Source: Sulfurimonas sp.
Lineage (GTDB): Bacteria; Campylobacterota; Campylobacteria; Campylobacterales; Sulfurimonadaceae
Length of the DNA stretch: 64,000 nt
Direction of reading: 5' to 3'
Assembly (NCBI RefSeq): GCF_029027585.1
Contig: NZ_CP093397.1
Coordinates: 1,725,405-1,789,404, forward strand
Positions 25,741 to 36,500 of the stretch are shown in pieces (position 1 is the stretch's first letter; every line of letters starts with the position of its first letter). The notes under the pieces were generated by a model. The model made no database searches and was not told where the DNA came from. It saw nothing but the letters and a program-made list of their open reading frames with translations. A program made the position numbers and the translations under genes.

Positions 25741-27840
25741 ATGCAAACACTTATTTTACTACTTACAAAAAAAACTTCCCTCAAACAAGAACATATTGAA
25801 AATATTTTAAAACTACTAGATGATGGTTCTACTATCCCTTTCATAGCAAGATACAGAAAAGAAATGACTGGAGATGCCAGTGATGAAACACTTCGTGAGT
25901 TTGAGACTATCTATCTTAGTAATAAAAAGCTTCTTGAGAGAAAAAGTGAAGTATCAAGACTCATCCAAGAGAGAGCTACTCTTAGTGAAATTATAAAGCA
26001 AAGTATAGACAAGGCTGAAACTCTTAGAGAACTTGAAAATATTTATAGACCATATAAAGAAAAAAAGAACACAAGAGCAATCTCGGCTATTTCAAATGGT
26101 TTAACCCCCTTAGCAAATACTCTTCAAAGTGCAAGACTCTCTTTGGTAGAATTTAATTCTCAAGCAAAAAAATTTATAAGTAAAAATATTAAAACTGCGG
26201 ATGAAGCTACCCAAGGTGCTAAAGATATTTTAGCTGAGAGATATGCGGATAAACCAAGAGAGCGAGAAGCTATCAGAAACAGTATGTTGAGATTTGGTAG
26301 TCTTATAACTAAAGCTACAAAGACTTTTCAAGAAAATGGTACATATAAAAACTTAGCAAATAAAAGTGAAAAAGTTGCATATATCCCATCACATAGATAT
26401 TTGGCAATTATGAGAGCTGTTAAAGAAAAAGAGTTAAGAGTTAAGATAAGTATTGACACAGATAAAATATTTGAAAATATAAAGCAGTATAAAATTCCGC
26501 AACATGCTGCTTCCTCTTCTTCGATACTGTTTGAGGCATATAAAGATGGTTTTAAACGATTACTTTTCCCCTCTCTTGAGAGAGAGATTTTTTCAGAGTT
26601 AAAAGAAAAAGCAGACTTAGCATCTATTAATATCTTTGGTAAGAATCTAAGTCAATTATTAATTAGCAGACCAGTAGCTAATAGGGTTATTTTAGGTGTT
26701 GACCCTGCGTTTGTAAGTGGATGTAAATTGGCTGTAATAGATGAAAATGGGAACTATTTAGAGTCTAGTGTTATATACCCGACTAAGCCAAAAGAAGATT
26801 ATAACTCTTCAAAAACAAAAGTTCTTCAACTTTCAAAAAAATACAATATAACAGGTGTAGCAATAGGTAATGGAACAGCATCTAGAGAAACTCAAGAGTT
26901 TTTTGCACGACTCAATCGTGATGAAAATGCAAACTTAAACTATACGGTAGTTTCTGAAGCGGGGGCATCTGTATATAGTGCTTCTAAACTTGCTCAAGAT
27001 GAGTATCCTACTCTTGATGTAACCATTCGAGGTGCTATTTCAATCGCTCAAAGACTTCGTGACCCAATGGCAACATTAGTAAAAATTGATCCTAAATCAT
27101 TAGGAATAGGTCAATATCAACATGATGTAGATCAAAAGCTTCTAAAAAAAAGACTTGATGATGTTACTTGTGATATGGTAAATAGAGTAGGGGTAGATAT
27201 CAACTCAGCATCTGCTGCTTTACTCTCTCATGTTGCAGGGATTGGAAAGAGGATTGCTAAAAATATTATTGAGTATAGAGATGCCAATGGAAATTTCACA
27301 ACAAAAAATCAACTCCTTTGTGTTAAGGGTTTAGGTAAAAAAGCGTATGAACAAGCAGTTGGTTTTATAAGAATAAAAAATTCTAAAAATATATTTGATA
27401 ATAGCGGTATTCATCCTGAAAGTTATGAGATTGCTAAAAAAATAATAGATATAGATTTTCATGAGATTAATCTCGAAAATAAAGCAAAAGAATTAGGAAT
27501 AGGAGAACAAACACTCAAAGATATAATCCAAGAGCTTAAAAAACCAGGATTTGATCCACGAGAAGGTTTACCAACTATACCTTTTAAAGAGGGTCTTACA
27601 GATATTAAAATGCTTCAAGAAGGAAGTTTAGTAAGTGGTATTGTTCGTAATATTACTGATTTTGGAGCATTTGTAGATATAGGACTGAAAAATGATGGAA
27701 TGATTCATATATCTAAAATGAGTGAAAAAAGAATTAAGCATCCTTTAGAAGTACTTTCTTTAAATCAATATCTTCCTCAGGTTAAAGTTGTATCTATTGA
27801 ATTTGAAAAAGGAAAAGTTGGGTTAAGTTTAATATTATGA
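25741..27840 (+). CDS. Tex-family RNA-binding transcription accessory protein
   Basis: A 699-residue cytoplasmic protein of the Tex/YhgF family: N-terminal helical region (STIPFIARYRKEMTG, about 32-46), a YqgF/RNase H-like central domain (LGVDPAFVSGCKLAVID), helix-hairpin-helix pair (VDINSASAALLSHVAGIGKR; LLCVKGLGKKAYEQAVGFIR) and a C-terminal S1 RNA-binding domain (GSLVSGIVRNITDFGAFVDI). Tex binds nucleic acids and influences transcription; its exact role is unsettled. The start lies 6 bp after the hemerythrin stub and has a weak ribosome site, so it may be coupled to that stub's translation and promoter. Confidence 0.93.
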   Translation: MQTLILLLTKKTSLKQEHIENILKLLDDGSTIPFIARYRKEMTGDASDETLREFETIYLSNKKLLERKSEVSRLIQERATLSEIIKQSIDKAETLRELENIYRPYKEKKNTRAISAISNGLTPLANTLQSARLSLVEFNSQAKKFISKNIKTADEATQGAKDILAERYADKPREREAIRNSMLRFGSLITKATKTFQENGTYKNLANKSEKVAYIPSHRYLAIMRAVKEKELRVKISIDTDKIFENIKQYKIPQHAASSSSILFEAYKDGFKRLLFPSLEREIFSELKEKADLASINIFGKNLSQLLISRPVANRVILGVDPAFVSGCKLAVIDENGNYLESSVIYPTKPKEDYNSSKTKVLQLSKKYNITGVAIGNGTASRETQEFFARLNRDENANLNYTVVSEAGASVYSASKLAQDEYPTLDVTIRGAISIAQRLRDPMATLVKIDPKSLGIGQYQHDVDQKLLKKRLDDVTCDMVNRVGVDINSASAALLSHVAGIGKRIAKNIIEYRDANGNFTTKNQLLCVKGLGKKAYEQAVGFIRIKNSKNIFDNSGIHPESYEIAKKIIDIDFHEINLENKAKELGIGEQTLKDIIQELKKPGFDPREGLPTIPFKEGLTDIKMLQEGSLVSGIVRNITDFGAFVDIGLKNDGMIHISKMSEKRIKHPLEVLSLNQYLPQVKVVSIEFEKGKVGLSLIL

Positions 27841-28398
27841 AAATAACTTTTTCATGGCTGTAAAAAATAGTTTAAATAAACCTTTATTTCCAACTAGGTT
27901 ATTTACAAAATCATCATAAGTTGTATTGTTTTCTTCTAAAAATTCTCGCAGATATTTTTCACTGGCTTCCATACCTTCATCTTGTTCTATTTCTAAAAGT
28001 TTGGCATAGATAGGAATCATAGTATCTATAGCTTTTCTAGGTGCAGCTTTTCTAAAGGCAGTGTGTGAGATTATCTCATTTGTGATAGGATCTACTTTTG
28101 GCTCAAAATCTGTCACAACCCAGTAGTAACTTCCATCCTTGGCTAAGTTCTTAACAACTGCAATGAAATTTTTAGCTTGTTTAATCCTGTCCCACATTAG
28201 TTTAAAGGCAATTTTTGGCATGTCTGGATGTCTTACAATTGAGTGTGCTTTACCTAAAAGTTCAGCTTCTGAATAACCTGAAATCTCGACAAAATAGTCA
28301 TTACCGTACACTATAATCCCTTTTGGATCTGTTTTAGAGACTATATACCTTTTTGAACTTAGTTTTATTTCATTATTATTTGGTTCAGGGTGTTGCAC
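27835..28398 (-). CDS. PAS-domain sensory protein (Aer/CetB-like)
   Basis: A 187-residue soluble protein with one PAS domain at the N terminus (about residues 15-120): TDPKGIIVYGNDYFVEISGYSEAELLGKAHSIVRHPDMPKIAF is the aerotaxis-type PAS pattern seen in Aer and Campylobacter CetB, which bind FAD. A helical C-terminal region follows, but no methyl-accepting domain, so it would need a partner receptor, as CetB needs CetA. It overlaps the end of tex by 6 bp (convergent) and is divergent from a CZB-domain gene. Role in energy taxis is inferred. Confidence 0.8.
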   Translation of the reverse strand: MQHPEPNNNEIKLSSKRYIVSKTDPKGIIVYGNDYFVEISGYSEAELLGKAHSIVRHPDMPKIAFKLMWDRIKQAKNFIAVVKNLAKDGSYYWVVTDFEPKVDPITNEIISHTAFRKAAPRKAIDTMIPIYAKLLEIEQDEGMEASEKYLREFLEENNTTYDDFVNNLVGNKGLFKLFFTAMKKLFS

Positions 28399-28453
28399 TT
28401 AAATCTCCTTAAAAAAATATTAAAACAATTATATACTATTTTTATTAAGTTTA

Positions 28454-28468
28454 TGTCATAATGTGACA
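28454..28468. promoter_or_regulatory. TGTCA-N5-TGACA inverted repeat between PAS and CZB genes
   Basis: A 5-bp inverted repeat with 5-bp spacer in the 92-bp divergent intergenic region. Its position fits joint control of both sensory genes. No regulator can be assigned; the spacing does not match FNR or CRP. Confidence 0.3.
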
Positions 28469-28490
28469 AATTTGATTAAAGTATTAATAA

Positions 28491-28934
28491 ATGGATAAAA
28501 TAAAAACATTAGAATCAATACAAAATGCAAGAAGATCTCATGAAGCTCAAATGAGTAAAATTAAAACAGCAATAGACGGGGATAAAGTAGATGATCCAAC
28601 CGCAGTTGCGAAGACCAAATGTGCTTTTGGTATGTGGCTATATGATGATGAAAATCATTTGCGAAATATTTTAGGCTCACTGTTCTATGATAAGATGGAA
28701 GAATTACATGCCAAATGGCATAATGAGTATTTTAAATTATTTAATATATTTTTTAAGGAAGAGAAAAAAAGTTTTTTCTCGAAAATAATTGGCTCTTCTA
28801 ATGTTAGCGAGATGGAGTTAGATAAGGCGAAGCTTTACTACTCAGAACTTGAAGAAACTACACAAAAACTTTTAAAAGTTTTAGGCTCTTCTGAACGAAG
28901 AATTAGTGCTTTGCCGGAGTCTAAATTTCATTAA
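28491..28934 (+). CDS. CZB-domain protein (chemoreceptor zinc-binding domain)
   Basis: A 147-residue soluble protein whose N-terminal about 90 residues match the CZB domain: ARRSHEAQMSKIKTAIDG (with the first His), KCAFGMWLY (Cys then Gly-x-Trp-Leu), and FYDKMEELHAKWHNEYF (the two further His). The conserved 3 His / 1 Cys set binds zinc, and free CZB proteins modulate chemoreceptors or diguanylate cyclases. No other signalling domain follows. It is divergent from the PAS protein gene, suggesting a shared taxis or redox-sensing task (inference). Confidence 0.85.
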   Translation: MDKIKTLESIQNARRSHEAQMSKIKTAIDGDKVDDPTAVAKTKCAFGMWLYDDENHLRNILGSLFYDKMEELHAKWHNEYFKLFNIFFKEEKKSFFSKIIGSSNVSEMELDKAKLYYSELEETTQKLLKVLGSSERRISALPESKFH

Positions 28935-28973
28935 AATCAGATATTACAAGGCCTCTGAAGATAAAAGGAAAAA

Positions 28974-30017
28974 ATGCAAGACTTACAAGAATATCCAAAA
29001 TCTTTAGAAGGCTCAAAGTCACTGTTAGCAAAATACCTAAGCAAAGAAGTCTTCGAAGAGTTAAAAGATAAAGTAACATCTAATGGTTTTACATTGATTC
29101 AAGCAATTAACTCAGGTGTACAAAACCCTGATAGTGGGATTGGTGCTTATGTTGGAGATGAGGAATCTTATGAAGTATTTGCGGCACTATTTGATCCTAT
29201 TATAGAAGAATATCATGGATTTAAGAAAGAAGATAAACATCAAAGTAACTTAAATCCAGATGATTTAAATGCTCCAAATGCAGATCCAACTGATGAATAT
29301 ATATTATCTACAAGAATCCGTGTTGGTAGAAATATAAAAAACATACCTCTTGGACCTGCCATAAGTAATGAACAAAGAGATGCAATAGAAAAAGATGTAT
29401 CTGAAGTTTTAAGTGGTTTTGATAATAGTTTAGGGGGTAAATACTATCCTTTAAATAATATGAGTGAAGAGGATAGCAAATCACTGATTCAAGATCACTT
29501 TTTATTTAAAGCAGGAGATAGGTTTCTTGAAACGGCAGGCTTAAATAGAAACTGGCCAAATGGAAGAGGCATTTTTCACAACAATGAAAAAACATTTTTA
29601 GTCTGGATAAATGAAGAAGATGAACTTCGTATTATCTCAATGCAACAAGGTGGAAATATAAAAGAGGTATTTGTCAGACTTGTAACTGCTATAGATGCCT
29701 TGTCTGAAAAATTTGAATTTGCTTATAACGACCACTTAGGTTATATCACCAGTTGTCCAACAAATCTTGGAACTGCAATGAGAGCTAGTGTTCATATTAA
29801 GCTTCCAAATTTGGGAGATAAAATGGATGAATTTAAAACTATTGCAGATAAATATCATGTTCAAATAAGAGGTATTCATGGTGAGCATTCCCAGAGTGAA
29901 GGTGGTGTTTATGATATATCAAATAAAAGAAGATTAGGTGTTAGCGAGGTTGAATGTGTACAAGATATGTATGATGGTGTAGTCGCGCTGATAAAAAGAG
30001 AAAAAGAGTTGTCTTAG
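28974..30017 (+). CDS. Phosphagen kinase (arginine-kinase-like ATP:guanido phosphotransferase)
   Basis: Reversibly moves phosphate between ATP and a guanidino compound, probably arginine, as an energy buffer. The 347-residue protein contains both domains of animal-type arginine kinase: the N-terminal substrate loop (SGIGAYVGDEESY, 54-66) and the C-terminal catalytic domain with STRIRVGRN (112-120), WINEEDELR (211-219), CPTNLGTAMRASVHIKLPNL (261-280, catalytic Cys261) and GEH...SEGGVYDISNKRRLG. The N-terminal domain separates it from the bacterial McsB protein-arginine kinases, which lack it. Such enzymes occur in only scattered bacteria and suggest horizontal transfer. Neighbours (CZB protein 40 bp upstream) give no pathway hint. 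Confidence 0.93.
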   Translation: MQDLQEYPKSLEGSKSLLAKYLSKEVFEELKDKVTSNGFTLIQAINSGVQNPDSGIGAYVGDEESYEVFAALFDPIIEEYHGFKKEDKHQSNLNPDDLNAPNADPTDEYILSTRIRVGRNIKNIPLGPAISNEQRDAIEKDVSEVLSGFDNSLGGKYYPLNNMSEEDSKSLIQDHFLFKAGDRFLETAGLNRNWPNGRGIFHNNEKTFLVWINEEDELRIISMQQGGNIKEVFVRLVTAIDALSEKFEFAYNDHLGYITSCPTNLGTAMRASVHIKLPNLGDKMDEFKTIADKYHVQIRGIHGEHSQSEGGVYDISNKRRLGVSEVECVQDMYDGVVALIKREKELS

Positions 30018-30069
30018 ATTTTATGAATTAAATTATTATATTTTAATTAAAGCTAAAGAAATAGAAGTG

Positions 30070-30089
30070 TATTGTCCCTATGGACAATA
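30070..30089. promoter_or_regulatory. 8-bp inverted repeat in the adhesin leader
   Basis: TATTGTCC-CTAT-GGACAATA, 58 bp before the start of the giant adhesin gene. The core TGTCCCTATGGACA recurs at exactly the same distance before the second adhesin gene (47932-47945). It is either a shared operator or an mRNA hairpin. Confidence 0.55.
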
Positions 30090-30556
30090 GTAATAATTTA
30101 TTTATTCTCCTATTATTACAATATTAAATTATTTTTGGAGAGATATCATGGCAACAGATGTAGCAATAGTAAGCAGTTTAGAAGGTAAATTTTTTGCAAA
30201 AGATCAAGATGGAAATGTAGTAGAGCTGAAGAATGGCGATACAATTTCTAAAGATATGACTGTTTTTGGAGATAAAAATAATCCTGCATCTGCAAATATT
30301 AAATTTGTTATGAATGATGGTGCTAATGAAATTGTTTTAACTGGAACTCAAGAACAAGCTTTTGATAGTTCTTTAAATGATGAACCAAGCCATGAAAGTG
30401 GTTTATCTAAAGAAAGCATAGAAAAAGCACTGATAAAAGAATTGTATGCTCAAGAAGATAAGACAGATACAAAAGAAGAAGATTTAGGTATCTTGGATGA
30501 AACAGCAGCTGGTGAAGAACAAGCAAAACAAAATGAAGGTGGAGAAGGGCAGTTTG
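30073..30556 (+). repeat. Shared leader plus retention-module segment, copy 1
   Basis: 484 bp almost identical to 47932-48415 with no indels (constant offset 17859), spanning about 75 bp of leader and the first about 136 codons of each adhesin. The main differences are in codons 3-7. This points to recent duplication or ongoing gene conversion between the two adhesin genes. Confidence 0.9.
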
Positions 30557-33500
30557 TAGATAGAGATGCTATACAAACAGATGTAACTACAAAACTTAGA
30601 AGTAATAAATTTGAGTTAGATGAAAAACCACAAGAAGTTGAAAGAAAACTAATTGTAGAGCAAGAAGAAGATGGTAAAGTAGTAGATACAACAGCAACTG
30701 GAGCTCCAACAGTAACAATCACTGAAGATACAAACAATGATGGAAGTTTAGTTAACTCAGAAATCTCAGGTGATACAGATATAAGTATTGCTTTACCAGC
30801 TGGAGCATTAGCAGGTGATACTCTAAATGTAACTATAGATGGAGTAACTACTACAGTTACAATTACAGATGCAATGATAACTGCAAAGGTTTATACAACA
30901 AGTGTAACAACTCCTGCAGAAGGTGTAACTCTAAATGTAAGTGCAACAATTACTGACCAAGCTGGAAATACTTCAACTTCTTCAAGTGACTCAGCAACAA
31001 GAGCAGACCAAACAGCAACTGGAGCTCCAACAGTAACAATCACTGAAGATACAAACAATGATGGAAGTTTAGTTAACTCAGAAATCTCAGGTGATACAGA
31101 TATAAGTATTGCTTTACCAGCTGGAGCATTAGCAGGTGATACTCTAAATGTAACTATAGATGGAGTAACTACTACAGTTACAATTACAGATGCAATGATA
31201 ACTGCAAAGGTTTATACAACAAGTGTAACAACTCCTGCAGAAGGTGTAACTCTAAATGTAAGTGCAACAATTACTGACCAAGCTGGAAATACTTCAACTT
31301 CTTCAAGTGACTCAGCAACAAGAGCAGACCAAACAGCAACTGGAGCTCCAACAGTAACAATCACTGAAGATACAAACAATGATGGAAGTTTAGTTAACTC
31401 AGAAATCTCAGGTGATACAGATATAAGTATTGCTTTACCAGCTGGAGCATTAGCAGGTGATACTCTAAATGTAACTATAGATGGAGTAACTACTACAGTT
31501 ACAATTACAGATGCAATGATAACTGCAAAGGTTTATACAACAAGTGTAACAACTCCTGCAGAAGGTGTAACTCTAAATGTAAGTGCAACAATTACTGACC
31601 AAGCTGGAAATACTTCAACTTCTTCAAGTGACTCAGCAACAAGAGCAGACCAAACAGCAACTGGAGCTCCAACAGTAACAATCACTGAAGATACAAACAA
31701 TGATGGAAGTTTAGTTAACTCAGAAATCTCAGGTGATACAGATATAAGTATTGCTTTACCAGCTGGAGCATTAGCAGGTGATACTCTAAATGTAACTATA
31801 GATGGAGTAACTACTACAGTTACAATTACAGATGCAATGATAACTGCAAAGGTTTATACAACAAGTGTAACAACTCCTGCAGAAGGTGTAACTCTAAATG
31901 TAAGTGCAACAATTACTGACCAAGCTGGAAATACTTCAACTTCTTCAAGTGACTCAGCAACAAGAGCAGACCAAACAGCAACTGGAGCTCCAACAGTAAC
32001 AATCACTGAAGATACAAACAATGATGGAAGTTTAGTTAACTCAGAAATCTCAGGTGATACAGATATAAGTATTGCTTTACCAGCTGGAGCATTAGCAGGT
32101 GATACTCTAAATGTAACTATAGATGGAGTAACTACTACAGTTACAATTACAGATGCAATGATAACTGCAAAGGTTTATACAACAAGTGTAACAACTCCTG
32201 CAGAAGGTGTAACTCTAAATGTAAGTGCAACAATTACTGACCAAGCTGGAAATACTTCAACTTCTTCAAGTGACTCAGCAACAAGAGCAGACCAAACAGC
32301 AACTGGAGCTCCAACAGTAACAATCACTGAAGATACAAACAATGATGGAAGTTTAGTTAACTCAGAAATCTCAGGTGATACAGATATAAGTATTGCTTTA
32401 CCAGCTGGAGCATTAGCAGGTGATACTCTAAATGTAACTATAGATGGAGTAACTACTACAGTTACAATTACAGATGCAATGATAACTGCAAAGGTTTATA
32501 CAACAAGTGTAACAACTCCTGCAGAAGGTGTAACTCTAAATGTAAGTGCAACAATTACTGACCAAGCTGGAAATACTTCAACTTCTTCAAGTGACTCAGC
32601 AACAAGAGCAGACCAAACAGCAACTGGAGCTCCAACAGTAACAATCACTGAAGATACAAACAATGATGGAAGTTTAGTTAACTCAGAAATCTCAGGTGAT
32701 ACAGATATAAGTATTGCTTTACCAGCTGGAGCATTAGCAGGTGATACTCTAAATGTAACTATAGATGGAGTAACTACTACAGTTACAATTACAGATGCAA
32801 TGATAACTGCAAAGGTTTATACAACAAGTGTAACAACTCCTGCAGAAGGTGTAACTCTAAATGTAAGTGCAACAATTACTGACCAAGCTGGAAATACTTC
32901 AACTTCTTCAAGTGACTCAGCAACAAGAGCAGACCAAACAGCAACTGGAGCTCCAACAGTAACAATCACTGAAGATACAAACAATGATGGAAGTTTAGTT
33001 AACTCAGAAATCTCAGGTGATACAGATATAAGTATTGCTTTACCAGCTGGAGCATTAGCAGGTGATACTCTAAATGTAACTATAGATGGAGTAACTACTA
33101 CAGTTACAATTACAGATGCAATGATAACTGCAAAGGTTTATACAACAAGTGTAACAACTCCTGCAGAAGGTGTAACTCTAAATGTAAGTGCAACAATTAC
33201 TGACCAAGCTGGAAATACTTCAACTTCTTCAAGTGACTCAGCAACAAGAGCAGACCAAACAGCAACTGGAGCTCCAACAGTAACAATCACTGAAGATACA
33301 AACAATGATGGAAGTTTAGTTAACTCAGAAATCTCAGGTGATACAGATATAAGTATTGCTTTACCAGCTGGAGCATTAGCAGGTGATACTCTAAATGTAA
33401 CTATAGATGGAGTAACTACTACAGTTACAATTACAGATGCAATGATAACTGCAAAGGTTTATACAACAAGTGTAACAACTCCTGCAGAAGGTGTAACTCT

Positions 33501-36500
33501 AAATGTAAGTGCAACAATTACTGACCAAGCTGGAAATACTTCAACTTCTTCAAGTGACTCAGCAACAAGAGCAGACCAAACAGCAACTGGAGCTCCAACA
33601 GTAACAATCACTGAAGATACAAACAATGATGGAAGTTTAGTTAACTCAGAAATCTCAGGTGATACAGATATAAGTATTGCTTTACCAGCTGGAGCATTAG
33701 CAGGTGATACTCTAAATGTAACTATAGATGGAGTAACTACTACAGTTACAATTACAGATGCAATGATAACTGCAAAGGTTTATACAACAAGTGTAACAAC
33801 TCCTGCAGAAGGTGTAACTCTAAATGTAAGTGCAACAATTACTGACCAAGCTGGAAATACTTCAACTTCTTCAAGTGACTCAGCAACAAGAGCAGACCAA
33901 ACAGCAACTGGAGCTCCAACAGTAACAATCACTGAAGATACAAACAATGATGGAAGTTTAGTTAACTCAGAAATCTCAGGTGATACAGATATAAGTATTG
34001 CTTTACCAGCTGGAGCATTAGCAGGTGATACTCTAAATGTAACTATAGATGGAGTAACTACTACAGTTACAATTACAGATGCAATGATAACTGCAAAGGT
34101 TTATACAACAAGTGTAACAACTCCTGCAGAAGGTGTAACTCTAAATGTAAGTGCAACAATTACTGACCAAGCTGGAAATACTTCAACTTCTTCAAGTGAC
34201 TCAGCAACAAGAGCAGACCAAACAGCAACTGGAGCTCCAACAGTAACAATCACTGAAGATACAAACAATGATGGAAGTTTAGTTAACTCAGAAATCTCAG
34301 GTGATACAGATATAAGTATTGCTTTACCAGCTGGAGCATTAGCAGGTGATACTCTAAATGTAACTATAGATGGAGTAACTACTACAGTTACAATTACAGA
34401 TGCAATGATAACTGCAAAGGTTTATACAACAAGTGTAACAACTCCTGCAGAAGGTGTAACTCTAAATGTAAGTGCAACAATTACTGACCAAGCTGGAAAT
34501 ACTTCAACTTCTTCAAGTGACTCAGCAACAAGAGCAGACCAAACAGCAACTGGAGCTCCAACAGTAACAATCACTGAAGATACAAACAATGATGGAAGTT
34601 TAGTTAACTCAGAAATCTCAGGTGATACAGATATAAGTATTGCTTTACCAGCTGGAGCATTAGCAGGTGATACTCTAAATGTAACTATAGATGGAGTAAC
34701 TACTACAGTTACAATTACAGATGCAATGATAACTGCAAAGGTTTATACAACAAGTGTAACAACTCCTGCAGAAGGTGTAACTCTAAATGTAAGTGCAACA
34801 ATTACTGACCAAGCTGGAAATACTTCAACTTCTTCAAGTGACTCAGCAACAAGAGCAGACCAAACAGCAACTGGAGCTCCAACAGTAACAATCACTGAAG
34901 ATACAAACAATGATGGAAGTTTAGTTAACTCAGAAATCTCAGGTGATACAGATATAAGTATTGCTTTACCAGCTGGAGCATTAGCAGGTGATACTCTAAA
35001 TGTAACTATAGATGGAGTAACTACTACAGTTACAATTACAGATGCAATGATAACTGCAAAGGTTTATACAACAAGTGTAACAACTCCTGCAGAAGGTGTA
35101 ACTCTAAATGTAAGTGCAACAATTACTGACCAAGCTGGAAATACTTCAACTTCTTCAAGTGACTCAGCAACAAGAGCAGACCAAACAGCAACTGGAGCTC
35201 CAACAGTAACAATCACTGAAGATACAAACAATGATGGAAGTTTAGTTAACTCAGAAATCTCAGGTGATACAGATATAAGTATTGCTTTACCAGCTGGAGC
35301 ATTAGCAGGTGATACTCTAAATGTAACTATAGATGGAGTAACTACTACAGTTACAATTACAGATGCAATGATAACTGCAAAGGTTTATACAACAAGTGTA
35401 ACAACTCCTGCAGAAGGTGTAACTCTAAATGTAAGTGCAACAATTACTGACCAAGCTGGAAATACTTCAACTTCTTCAAGTGACTCAGCAACAAGAGCAG
35501 ACCAAACAGCAACTGGAGCTCCAACAGTAACAATCACTGAAGATACAAACAATGATGGAAGTTTAGTTAACTCAGAAATCTCAGGTGATACAGATATAAG
35601 TATTGCTTTACCAGCTGGAGCATTAGCAGGTGATACTCTAAATGTAACTATAGATGGAGTAACTACTACAGTTACAATTACAGATGCAATGATAACTGCA
35701 AAGGTTTATACAACAAGTGTAACAACTCCTGCAGAAGGTGTAACTCTAAATGTAAGTGCAACAATTACTGACCAAGCTGGAAATACTTCAACTTCTTCAA
35801 GTGACTCAGCAACAAGAGCAGACCAAACAGCAACTGGAGCTCCAACAGTAACAATCACTGAAGATACAAACAATGATGGAAGTTTAGTTAACTCAGAAAT
35901 CTCAGGTGATACAGATATAAGTATTGCTTTACCAGCTGGAGCATTAGCAGGTGATACTCTAAATGTAACTATAGATGGAGTAACTACTACAGTTACAATT
36001 ACAGATGCAATGATAACTGCAAAGGTTTATACAACAAGTGTAACAACTCCTGCAGAAGGTGTAACTCTAAATGTAAGTGCAACAATTACTGACCAAGCTG
36101 GAAATACTTCAACTTCTTCAAGTGACTCAGCAACAAGAGCAGACCAAACAGCAACTGGAGCTCCAACAGTAACAATCACTGAAGATACAAACAATGATGG
36201 AAGTTTAGTTAACTCAGAAATCTCAGGTGATACAGATATAAGTATTGCTTTACCAGCTGGAGCATTAGCAGGTGATACTCTAAATGTAACTATAGATGGA
36301 GTAACTACTACAGTTACAATTACAGATGCAATGATAACTGCAAAGGTTTATACAACAAGTGTAACAACTCCTGCAGAAGGTGTAACTCTAAATGTAAGTG
36401 CAACAATTACTGACCAAGCTGGAAATACTTCAACTTCTTCAAGTGACTCAGCAACAAGAGCAGACCAAACAGCAACTGGAGCTCCAACAGTAACAATCAC

